40,422 nt of DNA, taken from NCBI GenBank assembly GCA_019746355.1, contig JAIESC010000143.1:1-40422 (forward strand), written 5' to 3'. The notes beneath the pieces were generated by a model. The model ran no database searches and had not been told where the DNA came from. It saw nothing but the letters and a program-made list of their open reading frames with translations. This DNA is from Xanthobacteraceae bacterium (lineage in GTDB: Bacteria > Pseudomonadota > Alphaproteobacteria > Rhizobiales > Xanthobacteraceae). Positions 1 to 6,253 of the stretch are shown piece by piece (position 1 is the first letter of the stretch; each line of letters opens with the position of its first letter). Both the position numbers and the translations under genes were made by a program.

Positions 1-422
1 CCGCCCTCCTCCGCGGGCTGGAAGATCACCACCGCGGTGCCGTCGAAGTTGCGCGTCTCGGCGAGATACTTGGCCGCGCCCAAAAGCATCGCGGTGTGGC
101 CGTCGTGGCCGCAGGCGTGCATCTTGCCGGGGTTCTGCGACTTGTAGCTGAGGCCGGTCGCCTCCTCGATCGGCAGCGCGTCCATGTCCGCGCGCAGTCC
201 GATCGTGCGCGTGGCAGAACCTTTCTTGCCGCGGATCACGCCGACCACGCCGGTGCGGCCGATGCCGGTGACGACCTCATCGCAGCCGAACGACTTGAGC
301 TTCTCGGCGACCACGCCCGCGGTGCGGTGCACGTCGAACATCAGCTCCGGATGGGCGTGGATATCCTGCCGCCAGGCCTTGATCTCGTCGTGCAGGTCGG
401 CGACGCGATTGACGATCGGCAT
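1..422 (-). CDS. M20-family amidohydrolase / aminoacylase, 5' part (runs off the window)
   Basis: About 140 N-terminal residues of a zinc-dependent amidohydrolase of the M20 (hippurate hydrolase / amidase) family are visible; the rest lies before base 1. Family hallmarks are HAHPEL near residue 23, RADMDALPI near residue 78, the metal-binding MHACGHDGHTAM near residue 105 and FQPAEEGG at the window edge. The family hydrolyses N-acyl amino acids and related amides in the cytoplasm. The start is the ATG at 422-420, preceded on the minus strand by AAGGAG with good spacing. The exact substrate cannot be told from this fragment. Confidence 0.9.
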   Translation of the reverse strand, partial: MPIVNRVADLHDEIKAWRQDIHAHPELMFDVHRTAGVVAEKLKSFGCDEVVTGIGRTGVVGVIRGKKGSATRTIGLRADMDALPIEEATGLSYKSQNPGKMHACGHDGHTAMLLGAAKYLAETRNFDGTAVVIFQPAEEG

Positions 423-506
423 GGCAATCTCCTTCGGCGCGAACGGCGCCTCTGACCTGTCTTCCCCGGCCCGGATGACCTAGCAAATCGGACGGGTGGC
501 GGAAGG

Positions 507-1139
507 TCAACTGCCGGCCTCCACGGCGCCCCGCCGCTGCCACCGCCGGAAGCCCCAGACCAAAGCGGCGAGCGCAATCAGCCCGACGATCAACGGCAGC
601 GCCACATGTCCGCCGAGCGCACCGGCGCGGTGCCAGGCGGTGCCGGCAAGCATTCCCGGCACGATATGCGCCGGCGCCCAGCAGGCGATGGCGGCGAGAT
701 TGACCGGAAAGAACCGCCCGGGCGGCATGCCGAGCGCGCCGGCCGTCACCGGCACGAAGGCCCGCACCGGCGGCAGGAACCGCGCCAGAAACACGGCGAC
801 GTATCCGCGTTGCCTGAAAAATTCCTCGCTCTTCCGGATCACGTCGGGATAGCGGCTCAGCGGCCAGAGCCGGTGCGGCCAGTCGGGATGGCTGCGGCCG
901 AGCATGTAGGCTGCGCCATCGCCAAGCGCTGCGCCGCAGATCGTTGCCGCGAGCACCCCGGCAAGGCTCAGGTCACCGGCACCGATCAGCGCGCTGAGGC
1001 TCAAGATTATCGTGGAGCCCGGCACGAACGAGCCCACAACCGGCACCGCCTCAAGCCACGCCGCCAGAAACAGCACCGCGTAGGCCCATTGCGGGTGCGC
1101 GGCGACGGCGTGGACCAGTTCGTGGATGGCGTGTTCCAT
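507..1139 (-). CDS. DedA family (SNARE-associated, VTT domain) membrane protein
   Basis: A 210-residue integral membrane protein of the DedA/VTT family. DedA proteins are implicated in lipid (undecaprenyl phosphate or phospholipid) translocation and membrane homeostasis. Visible features are an N-terminal re-entrant hydrophobic stretch with VPGSTIILSL, the glycine-rich GAALGDGAAYMLGR, and the family signature FLARFLPPVRAFVPVTAGAL, which carries the conserved arginines. A C-terminal hydrophobic segment ends in a basic tail (RRWQRRG). It lies 84 bp upstream of the M20 gene on the same strand. Length is normal for the family. The lipid substrate is not predictable. Confidence 0.92.
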   Translation of the reverse strand: MEHAIHELVHAVAAHPQWAYAVLFLAAWLEAVPVVGSFVPGSTIILSLSALIGAGDLSLAGVLAATICGAALGDGAAYMLGRSHPDWPHRLWPLSRYPDVIRKSEEFFRQRGYVAVFLARFLPPVRAFVPVTAGALGMPPGRFFPVNLAAIACWAPAHIVPGMLAGTAWHRAGALGGHVALPLIVGLIALAALVWGFRRWQRRGAVEAGS

Positions 1140-1190
1140 GCCGGCCGCCGCAGCGCTCCTTCGACCCGCTTCGTCGTGGTCCCGCGTAGC

Positions 1191-1436
1191 CTACCGCCGA
1201 GCGAGCCCGCAGACCCAAGCCAGGTCGATGGCGCTCCTTCCCTCGACGGGTCCGACCACTGAACCACAGCGCATTCTGGCGGGATCGAGATCAGCATATG
1301 CACCATGATCCCGCATCAGGTGACCTTCTTCGATCCTGCTTTCTTTCTGCGATGCCAATCTGTGAAACACCTCACCAAGATGTTTTCGCAACTCCACGTA
1401 CAGCTTCGGAGTTTCGTCGATGGCCCCTCTTGAACG
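1191..1436 (-). pseudogene. Decayed IS200/IS605-type transposase (tnpA) remnant
   Basis: Read on the minus strand, this stretch encodes the central part of an IS200-like Y1 transposase across shifted frames. First comes PKLYVELRKHLGEVFHRL and IEEGHLMRDH, then after one extra G the frame gives VHMLISIPPECAVVQ, which supplies the second His of the HUH motif (DHVHM). A one-base loss then returns to VVGPVEGRSAIDLAWVCG. The reading ends at a stop, and the N-terminus and the tyrosine-bearing C-terminus are gone. Two compensating frameshifts plus truncation make it non-functional. No flanking ends were identified. It marks the left border of the accessory block that follows. Confidence 0.8.
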
Positions 1437-1713
1437 TCAGACTTCTGTTGCCCGCTGCCGCAGAGCCGGGGGAAGGCTCTCTTGAGACGCTAGGACGACG
1501 AATACTTCGTCGATACGAAGCGCTCAATCAGGGATCGCTTCGGACATCGCCCCTGAACACGAACCGTGTCCCGCCGCTGGGCGCGGCAGCCCCCGCGATC
1601 TCATACTGAATATGAGATTCTCGAGCACAAAGTTGTGGATGTGTCGTTTGACCGCATTGAGAGCCAGAGGCAACTAATTCTAACTGAAAATACATGACGT
1701 TTCGTTGGTTTTG
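1437..1713. other. Intergenic region upstream of the beta-barrel gene, with two short hairpins
   Basis: No convincing gene is present. Two perfect short inverted repeats stand out: CGACGAA / TTCGTCG at 1496-1502 and 1506-1512, and ATCTCATA / TATGAGAT at 1598-1605 and 1611-1618. The second lies about 100 bp before the barrel gene and could be an operator or RNA hairpin; this is inference. Base composition here is lower in GC than the flanking housekeeping DNA. Confidence 0.4.
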
Positions 1714-2619
1714 ATGGGAATGGGAATGGGAATGGCGCGGTCGGGGTTGCTTTCGACGACAATGTTGTCGGGAGCGGTGGGCGGGATTTTCTTGTCTACT
1801 TTGGCTGCCGGAGCAGCTGAAATGTATACCAAGGCTCCGGCTGATCCCTATCGGACCTTCGCGTCGGCCGTGGATGGGTTCAACGCTAAGGTGGATGGGC
1901 TGGGCGGATCGACAGCCAACCAAACGGTTGCAGGATCGCGCGGCGCATTCACGGTGCCAATGGGAGCCCAGTACGGCGCGCAGTTCGACGGCTTTGCTGG
2001 TACCTTCGACAGCCGCTTCATCGGAAACGTCGGCGGCCACTTCTTCTGGAGAAATCCCGCGCAAGGTCTGGTCGGCGTCTTTGCCGACTACACGAGTTGG
2101 GACAGCCGCGTCGGCGGCGTGAATGTAGGCCGCGTGGCGGCCGAAGCCGAAGCCTACCTCGGGCGCTGGACATTGTCCGTGATCGCAGGCGTGGAGACTG
2201 GCAATTCAGTGACTGGAGTCGTAGGCACCGAGGTCCAGAGTTTTAACATCAACACCCGCTTTTTCGATGTGGTGAATGTCTCTTACTACATTCAGGATAA
2301 TTTCAAGGTGTTCGCCGGTCACCGCTACCAGGGCGGAAAGCACGCAGCAGCTTTGGGCGGTGAATGGGCGTTTGCCCTGAACGGCGGCAAAATGGGATCT
2401 TTGTTCGCCGAAGGCCGCTTGGGCAGCGAAAACAATCATGGTGTTTTCGGCGGCCTGAGATTCTACTTTGGCCAGCGTGAGAAGACTCTGATCCGCCGCC
2501 ATCGTGAGGACGATCCGGACTTCGTGCCGAGCGCAATCAACACGATCACGAACTCCGGCACGACTACGAACACACCTGTTAGCACACCTGCGCCGCAGAG
2601 CGAGAACGGTCCTGATTAG
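1714..2619 (+). CDS. Putative outer-membrane beta-barrel protein with Ser/Thr/Pro-rich C-terminal tail
   Basis: About 301 residues. The N-terminus has a signal peptide (hydrophobic run around residues 10-33, likely cleavage near LAAGAAE). The middle consists of alternating, aromatic-punctuated strands (GHFFWRN, VGVFADYTSW, VSYYIQDNFKVFAGHRY) typical of an outer-membrane barrel, ending with GGLRFYFGQ. Instead of stopping at the aromatic strand end, it continues about 50 residues: a basic/acidic RRHREDDPDF segment, then a tail rich in Thr, Ser, Asn and Pro. The start is uncertain. ATG codons at 1714, 1720, 1726 and 1732 lie in an ATGGGA repeat, and a TTG at 1705 is also in frame. The last ATG has GGGA before it. 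The next gene begins 18 bp later, so the two are probably co-transcribed. Function unknown; a passenger or target of the nearby modification genes is possible. Confidence 0.75.
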   Translation: MGMGMGMARSGLLSTTMLSGAVGGIFLSTLAAGAAEMYTKAPADPYRTFASAVDGFNAKVDGLGGSTANQTVAGSRGAFTVPMGAQYGAQFDGFAGTFDSRFIGNVGGHFFWRNPAQGLVGVFADYTSWDSRVGGVNVGRVAAEAEAYLGRWTLSVIAGVETGNSVTGVVGTEVQSFNINTRFFDVVNVSYYIQDNFKVFAGHRYQGGKHAAALGGEWAFALNGGKMGSLFAEGRLGSENNHGVFGGLRFYFGQREKTLIRRHREDDPDFVPSAINTITNSGTTTNTPVSTPAPQSENGPD

Positions 2620-2637
2620 TCCTTGGAGCAAATTGAA

Positions 2638-2817
2638 ATGTACAAGTCCGTGTCTGCCGAACAACCGAACGCCTCTGCTGCCGCCATCGACACTCTGGTG
2701 GCCAAGGCCGCAGAGTATTTCACCAGGACGTCGAAATACGAGCCGCCAAAGGTCGCAACATTTCCCCTGCATGGAATGGGCGGCACAGGGATCACGTCGC
2801 TCACGGGCAACGTGTAA
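2638..2817 (+). CDS. 59-aa peptide, candidate precursor for the ATP-grasp/PqqD-like locus
   Basis: A small protein starting at the ATG at 2638, with GGAG nine bases upstream (2625-2628). It has a helix-prone, acidic/Ala-rich N-terminal half (around SAAAIDTLVAKAAEYFTR) and a distinct C-terminal half, KYEPPKVATFPLHG followed by MGGTGITSLTGNV, rich in Gly, Thr and Ser. A leader-plus-core layout of this kind, immediately before a strong terminator and then an ATP-grasp gene, is what ribosomally made, modified peptides look like. I recognise no named family, and the RiPP reading is inference. No signal peptide or membrane segment is visible. It is probably co-transcribed with the barrel gene. Confidence 0.6.
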   Translation: MYKSVSAEQPNASAAAIDTLVAKAAEYFTRTSKYEPPKVATFPLHGMGGTGITSLTGNV

Positions 2818-2852
2818 CTCGCTCGGCTCCTTTGCGGTAAGCAGCCTGGGTT

Positions 2853-2890
2853 TCTGAGAAGGCTGGTGCAAGCCAGCATTCTCAGATTTT
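2853..2890 (+). terminator. Strong intrinsic terminator after the small peptide gene
   Basis: TCTGAGAA (2853-2860) pairs with TTCTCAGA (2879-2886), and inside it GCTGG pairs with CCAGC. This gives a long stem with a six-base loop region, followed by TTTT at 2887-2890. It separates the peptide gene (stop at 2817) from the ATP-grasp gene (start at 2956). It could end the barrel-peptide transcript or act as a partial terminator that keeps downstream enzymes below the peptide in abundance. Confidence 0.75.
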
Positions 2891-2955
2891 GACGTGCTTC
2901 GGGTCTGAAGCTTCGTCGTCTGGATCAGGTCCGGTAAAAGCTCATTTTGCTGCCG

Positions 2956-3918
2956 ATGACCTTGAATCGTCCCGCCCGTGCTGCCCAGCGTGAGAGAAAC
3001 CTGATCCTGGTCCACAGCCGTGACTGGCAGGACCAAAGGGATTTTGAGGTCATCAAGGCCCATATCGAAGCTCAGGCGCCCGATATCGCTGTTTTTATCG
3101 CATCCAACGATATCCCGTCTTCAGCCACGCGAAAGCTCGCCGCATCGCGGCCGACGCTCATCTTTTCTCCGATCCGACTTCTTGAGTTCAGGCCCGTGCG
3201 CGGAAAGCTCTACGCAGGCGCTCCAATGTCCAAACTGACGGAGATGCGCCGCCTGATTGCCGGTGGAATGCCCGTTCCGGAATTCGAAGCCATCGGGCCA
3301 GACACACGCCTGTCGGAAGCGGTCTATGGCCCGCTGGTTGTGCTTAAGCCCTCCTACGCCTTGGCTTCGCTGGGACAAGGCATCGAGCTTCGCCGGACCA
3401 GGGACGTAGAGTTCCGCCCTCCCGACGCTTTTCCGGTGGGGCATCCCGGGCGGCAGGGCGAGATGATCGCCCAGCGGTTTATCGATTGCGGGTATCCCAT
3501 GACGTGCCGCGTGCTCACGTTTTTCGGGGAGCCCGTGCTGACCTATTGCAGAAAGTCCACCAAACCTCTGTGGCTTCCTCCGGACAGGGATCGCTTCGAT
3601 CAGAGCGAGTACATGCCCGCGCCGCCGGACCGCATCACTTACACAACACGAGAGCCGGACATCCTGAAACTGGCCGCGGATGCCTATCGAGCCATGCCAG
3701 ATGTGGCGCTTCAGGCGTGCGACATCCTGCGTGAGAAGGACACGGGGCGGCTGTACCTGCTGGAGGTTAATCCCGGAGGGGGGACCTGGATGTTTTCCAG
3801 CAGGTCGGCCGCCGGATACAGGCAAGCCCTCGGCGTCTCCAACCTGACCTTGGAATTCGACGCTTTCCGCACCATTGCGCGCGTGCTCGTCGAGCGAACG
3901 CGGGCCGAAGCGACATGA
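2956..3918 (+). CDS. ATP-grasp ligase (RimK-like fold), function unknown
   Basis: About 320 residues. ATP-grasp features are the nucleotide-binding strand GPLVVLKPSYALASLGQGI (near residue 120) and the C-terminal metal-binding LYLLEVNPGGGTW (near residue 268), with upstream EMIAQRFIDCGYPMTCRV filling the central domain. Such enzymes use ATP to make an acyl phosphate and join a carboxylate to an amine, hydroxyl or thiol; members install ester and amide crosslinks in graspetides or add amino acids to proteins. The start is the ATG at 2956; a TTG at 2947 is also in frame, and no strong ribosome site is visible. The stop overlaps an ATGA at 3915. Its neighbours (small peptide, PqqD-like protein, glycosyltransferases) suggest a peptide or protein substrate, but this is not proven. 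Confidence 0.8.
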   Translation: MTLNRPARAAQRERNLILVHSRDWQDQRDFEVIKAHIEAQAPDIAVFIASNDIPSSATRKLAASRPTLIFSPIRLLEFRPVRGKLYAGAPMSKLTEMRRLIAGGMPVPEFEAIGPDTRLSEAVYGPLVVLKPSYALASLGQGIELRRTRDVEFRPPDAFPVGHPGRQGEMIAQRFIDCGYPMTCRVLTFFGEPVLTYCRKSTKPLWLPPDRDRFDQSEYMPAPPDRITYTTREPDILKLAADAYRAMPDVALQACDILREKDTGRLYLLEVNPGGGTWMFSSRSAAGYRQALGVSNLTLEFDAFRTIARVLVERTRAEAT

Positions 3919-3960
3919 CGAGGATCGACGGGGACATAGCCGGGCATAAGGAACGGACGG

Positions 3961-4513
3961 ATGTTCTTCCCGCCGGACCGAAGCCTTGCGGCGCGTGCGG
4001 AGGAAGTGCGGCTAGAACAGATTGGGAGCGTCACTCTGTGCGTGCTGGGGTATCAGGAGGTCGAACTCGAGCTGCTGGCTGGTCACCAGATTGGTGCGGG
4101 CCGTAGCATCGACCGCAGAATTGGTACGTGACCGAAGCTGCAGCCGGGCTGGAGCTTACCCTCCACGATTCAAGCCGCGTCACATATCGGATGTATCTTG
4201 CGTCGGCGACGCCTCGAACCTCTCATGGACCGGCGAGAGGCTTGCCCTGCCGCAAGGCGAGGTGCGGCTGGACGCGCATGCGGGAAGCTCCGCGGAAGCG
4301 CACCAGCAACTGCGGCTGGCGTTGCGCCTGCTCATGCGCGCCGAACCCGCCGCGCGCACCGCCCTGCTCGATCTTGCATGCACAACTCCCGGCCTCGACG
4401 AGATCGTGCGTCAACTTTTCGACGAGCGGGATCGCGAAAAGCTGCTGGCAGTTGCGCCCTCGCCGGAGCTTCTAGAGAAAGGCTACGTCAAGCTAGGCCA
4501 TCTCGATTCATGA
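3961..4513 (+). pseudogene. Unrecognised gene split over three reading frames (probably frameshifted)
   Basis: Protein-like sequence passes through all three frames. The ATG at 3961 opens 56 residues (MFFPPDRSLAARAEEVRLEQ onward) to a TGA at 4129-4131. A GTG at 4128 overlaps that stop and gives about 25 plausible residues (TEAAAGLELTLHDSSRVTYR). Around 4195-4215 the signal moves to the third frame, which runs through LALRLLMRAEPAARTALLDL and ELLEKGYVKLGHLDS to a TGA at 4511-4513. That last stop overlaps the next gene's ATG, so the final frame is genuine coding DNA. The simplest reading is one gene of about 180 codons with two frameshifts. The alternative is two or three small overlapping genes; a GTG at 4262 could start an 83-aa protein. 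I do not recognise the family. Confidence 0.5.
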
Positions 4514-5748
4514 AGCACCGTCCGAGAGCATTGATGCTCGCCCCCGCCATGCCGGCGCTCGGCGGCAATGGTCTCTGCATGCGGCTCGGCCTGTTTTTTC
4601 TGAGCCTGGCACGGGTTGCCGACGTGAATCTGATCGTCGCGCCCCTGTTTGGTCCCGTTCAGGACGACGCGATTCGTTGGGCAAACGGGAAAGGCGCGCG
4701 GGTCCACGTACTCGACATGTCACAGGCCCTCGATACGCACTTCGGATTGGTGATGCGGGTGCTGGACCCAGCAGCGCGGACCGACGCCTTTGCCCATTTC
4801 GGCAAGCCGAGCCTCGCAGCAAGGACCTCCCCGAAGGCGATCGACCAAATCCCGAGCGATGTCAGACGACAATCATACGATATCATCCACGTATCGCGCA
4901 GCTATCTCGCTCCTTTGGCCCTGGAATTCGCCCGCAAGACCCCACGGCCTGTTCTTACTCTCGATCTCGACGAGGATGATGCACGTGTTTTTTATGGCCT
5001 CGCCGGTCTGGCCGCGCGGCGCGGATACATCATCAAGCAGCGATGGCAGACCCTCGAGGGCCAGTCCTTTCGTCGGCTCATTGACGCCACCACTCCAGAG
5101 TTCGACCATGTGTGGGTTTCGTCATCCATCGATGCAGGGCGGCTGCGCAAGCGATATCAATCCAATATCCGCGTGCTTCCCAATGCCGTTGCGTCCGGCC
5201 CCCCACTTCGAAGGCAGGACGATGATCGCACGCTCCTTTTTGTGGGAACGCTCGGATACGAGCCCAATCAGGATGCGGCCGAGTGGCTCCTGCGCGACAT
5301 CTGGCCGGCGTTGAACCACCGGTCAGACCTCAAACTTCATATCGTCGGCCAAGGCGCTCCGGAACGGCTGCGAAACTTGGCCCGCCAGCGTGGAGTACGA
5401 ATGCTGGGCTGGGTCGAAGACCTGCCGCGATGCCTTGCGTCGGCAACGATGTTGGTCGCGCCGCTTCGCGTCGGCGCCGGCACGCGAATCAAACTGCTGG
5501 AAAGCGCAATGCGGGGTGTACCGATCGTGACGACGCCGCTCGGTGCGGAGGGACACGGGTTTAGCGGACGACACCACATCTGGCTGGCCGAGTGTGGCGA
5601 CGCGTTGGCAACCACGATTGCCGGCGCGCTCCTGAACCGTAAGGAGCGGCAACGCCGCGCCAACTTGGCACGGTCCTACGTAACCACTAAATTCGGGCTA
5701 CAGAGGCACGTTACCAGTCTCTCCGGGCAGTTCCTGGACGCGGTCTGA
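4510..5748 (+). CDS. GT-B glycosyltransferase (GT4-like)
   Basis: 412 residues from the ATG at 4510, which overlaps the previous stop as ATGA and implies translational coupling. The C-terminal half is a typical GT4 nucleotide-sugar domain: LLFVGTLGYEPNQDAAEWLL near residue 240, LKLHIVGQGAPERL, GVRMLGWVEDLP, then VAPLRVGAGTRIKLLESAMR with the conserved glutamate near residue 335. The N-terminal half is the acceptor domain (LAPAMPALGGNGLCMRLGLF), similar to sugar transferases of exopolysaccharide loci. It is cytoplasmic or membrane-peripheral. In this locus the acceptor could be a lipid-linked sugar or a protein. Longer in-frame extension upstream exists but lies inside the preceding gene. Confidence 0.85.
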   Translation: MKHRPRALMLAPAMPALGGNGLCMRLGLFFLSLARVADVNLIVAPLFGPVQDDAIRWANGKGARVHVLDMSQALDTHFGLVMRVLDPAARTDAFAHFGKPSLAARTSPKAIDQIPSDVRRQSYDIIHVSRSYLAPLALEFARKTPRPVLTLDLDEDDARVFYGLAGLAARRGYIIKQRWQTLEGQSFRRLIDATTPEFDHVWVSSSIDAGRLRKRYQSNIRVLPNAVASGPPLRRQDDDRTLLFVGTLGYEPNQDAAEWLLRDIWPALNHRSDLKLHIVGQGAPERLRNLARQRGVRMLGWVEDLPRCLASATMLVAPLRVGAGTRIKLLESAMRGVPIVTTPLGAEGHGFSGRHHIWLAECGDALATTIAGALLNRKERQRRANLARSYVTTKFGLQRHVTSLSGQFLDAV

Positions 5749-5796
5749 GAACCTGCTCTCCTGTTCCTGCCATCTTGTTTCTCTTCTGGACCCGAA

Positions 5797-6072
5797 ATGC
5801 CAATCGAACCCTGTTCCAAATTCGCCCTCACCACTGATTGCGAAGTGAACGTCATGTCGGACGGCATCGTCATCTATCAGGCCTCCAAGGAGAAGGTTCA
5901 CTATCTCAATCCGACGGCAGCAATCGTTTATCGCCTGTGTGGTGAGAAGGCCTCGGTAGAGCAAACAATCGAATATCTGCAGAAGGCCTTTTCCCTCCCG
6001 GAGCCCCCGCAAATCGAAGTTCGTCAGTGCATCGACCAATTTCTGTCAGAAGGGCTGATCGTGCCTTGCTGA
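5797..6072 (+). CDS. PqqD-like peptide-binding protein (RiPP recognition element family)
   Basis: 91 residues matching the PqqD family (PF05402) pattern: a short strand region (EVNVMSDGIVIYQASKEKVHYLN), the hallmark LNPTAAIVYRLCGEKASVEQ, and a C-terminal helix pair ending in IDQFLSEGLIV. In PQQ and other RiPP pathways such domains bind the leader of a precursor peptide and present it to the modifying enzyme. No pqqA, pqqB, pqqC or pqqE lies in the window, so this is not a PQQ operon; the ATP-grasp and glycosyltransferases are the available partners. Similar stand-alone proteins occur with HprK-related kinases. It is cytoplasmic. Its stop overlaps the probable start of the next small ORF. Confidence 0.8.
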   Translation: MPIEPCSKFALTTDCEVNVMSDGIVIYQASKEKVHYLNPTAAIVYRLCGEKASVEQTIEYLQKAFSLPEPPQIEVRQCIDQFLSEGLIVPC

Positions 6073-6242
6073 GCGTTCGCACCCTGCGATGGGAAGTCTC
6101 CATCGCCGCACCGACCCGTCAGGTTGTGGGCGCAATCGCCTTCCTCAGATGCGTTCCAGACATCGAAGGGAAGCAACCGCCACACGCGGCTCTGACAATT
6201 GATGAAAGCCACTGCCTGCTGGAAACGCTCATGGCCAACTGA
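6066..6242 (+). CDS. Small ORF translationally coupled to the PqqD-like gene
   Basis: A 58-residue ORF whose probable TTG start (6066) overlaps the PqqD-like stop (6070-6072). It runs from LLSVRTLRWEVSIAAP to LLETLMAN and stops 11 bases before the next glycosyltransferase. The layout (strand, then helix) and position beside a PqqD-like gene recall the N-terminal part of HprK-related kinases, which accompany PqqD-like proteins elsewhere. No Walker A motif or kinase body follows, so it may be a truncated remnant or a distinct small protein. A GTG at 6027 is in frame but lies within the preceding gene. The kinase link is speculative. Confidence 0.45.
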   Translation: MLSVRTLRWEVSIAAPTRQVVGAIAFLRCVPDIEGKQPPHAALTIDESHCLLETLMAN

Positions 6243-6253
6243 CGATCGACAGC

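Noticed and set aside
2206..3063. Minus-strand ORF of 285 codons across the barrel, peptide and ATP-grasp start
   Set aside because: It runs through a strong terminator and has no domain-like content; the plus-strand genes have a signal peptide, ribosome site and ATP-grasp motifs.
4198..4509. N-terminal extension of the GT4 glycosyltransferase by about 104 codons
   Set aside because: The translated extension is Arg/Ala-rich and unlike a domain, and it overlaps the coding end of the previous gene, whose stop coincides with the ATG at 4510.
5797..6072. PQQ biosynthesis operon
   Set aside because: Only a PqqD-like protein is present; there is no pqqA precursor with the Glu/Tyr motif and no pqqB, pqqC or pqqE.
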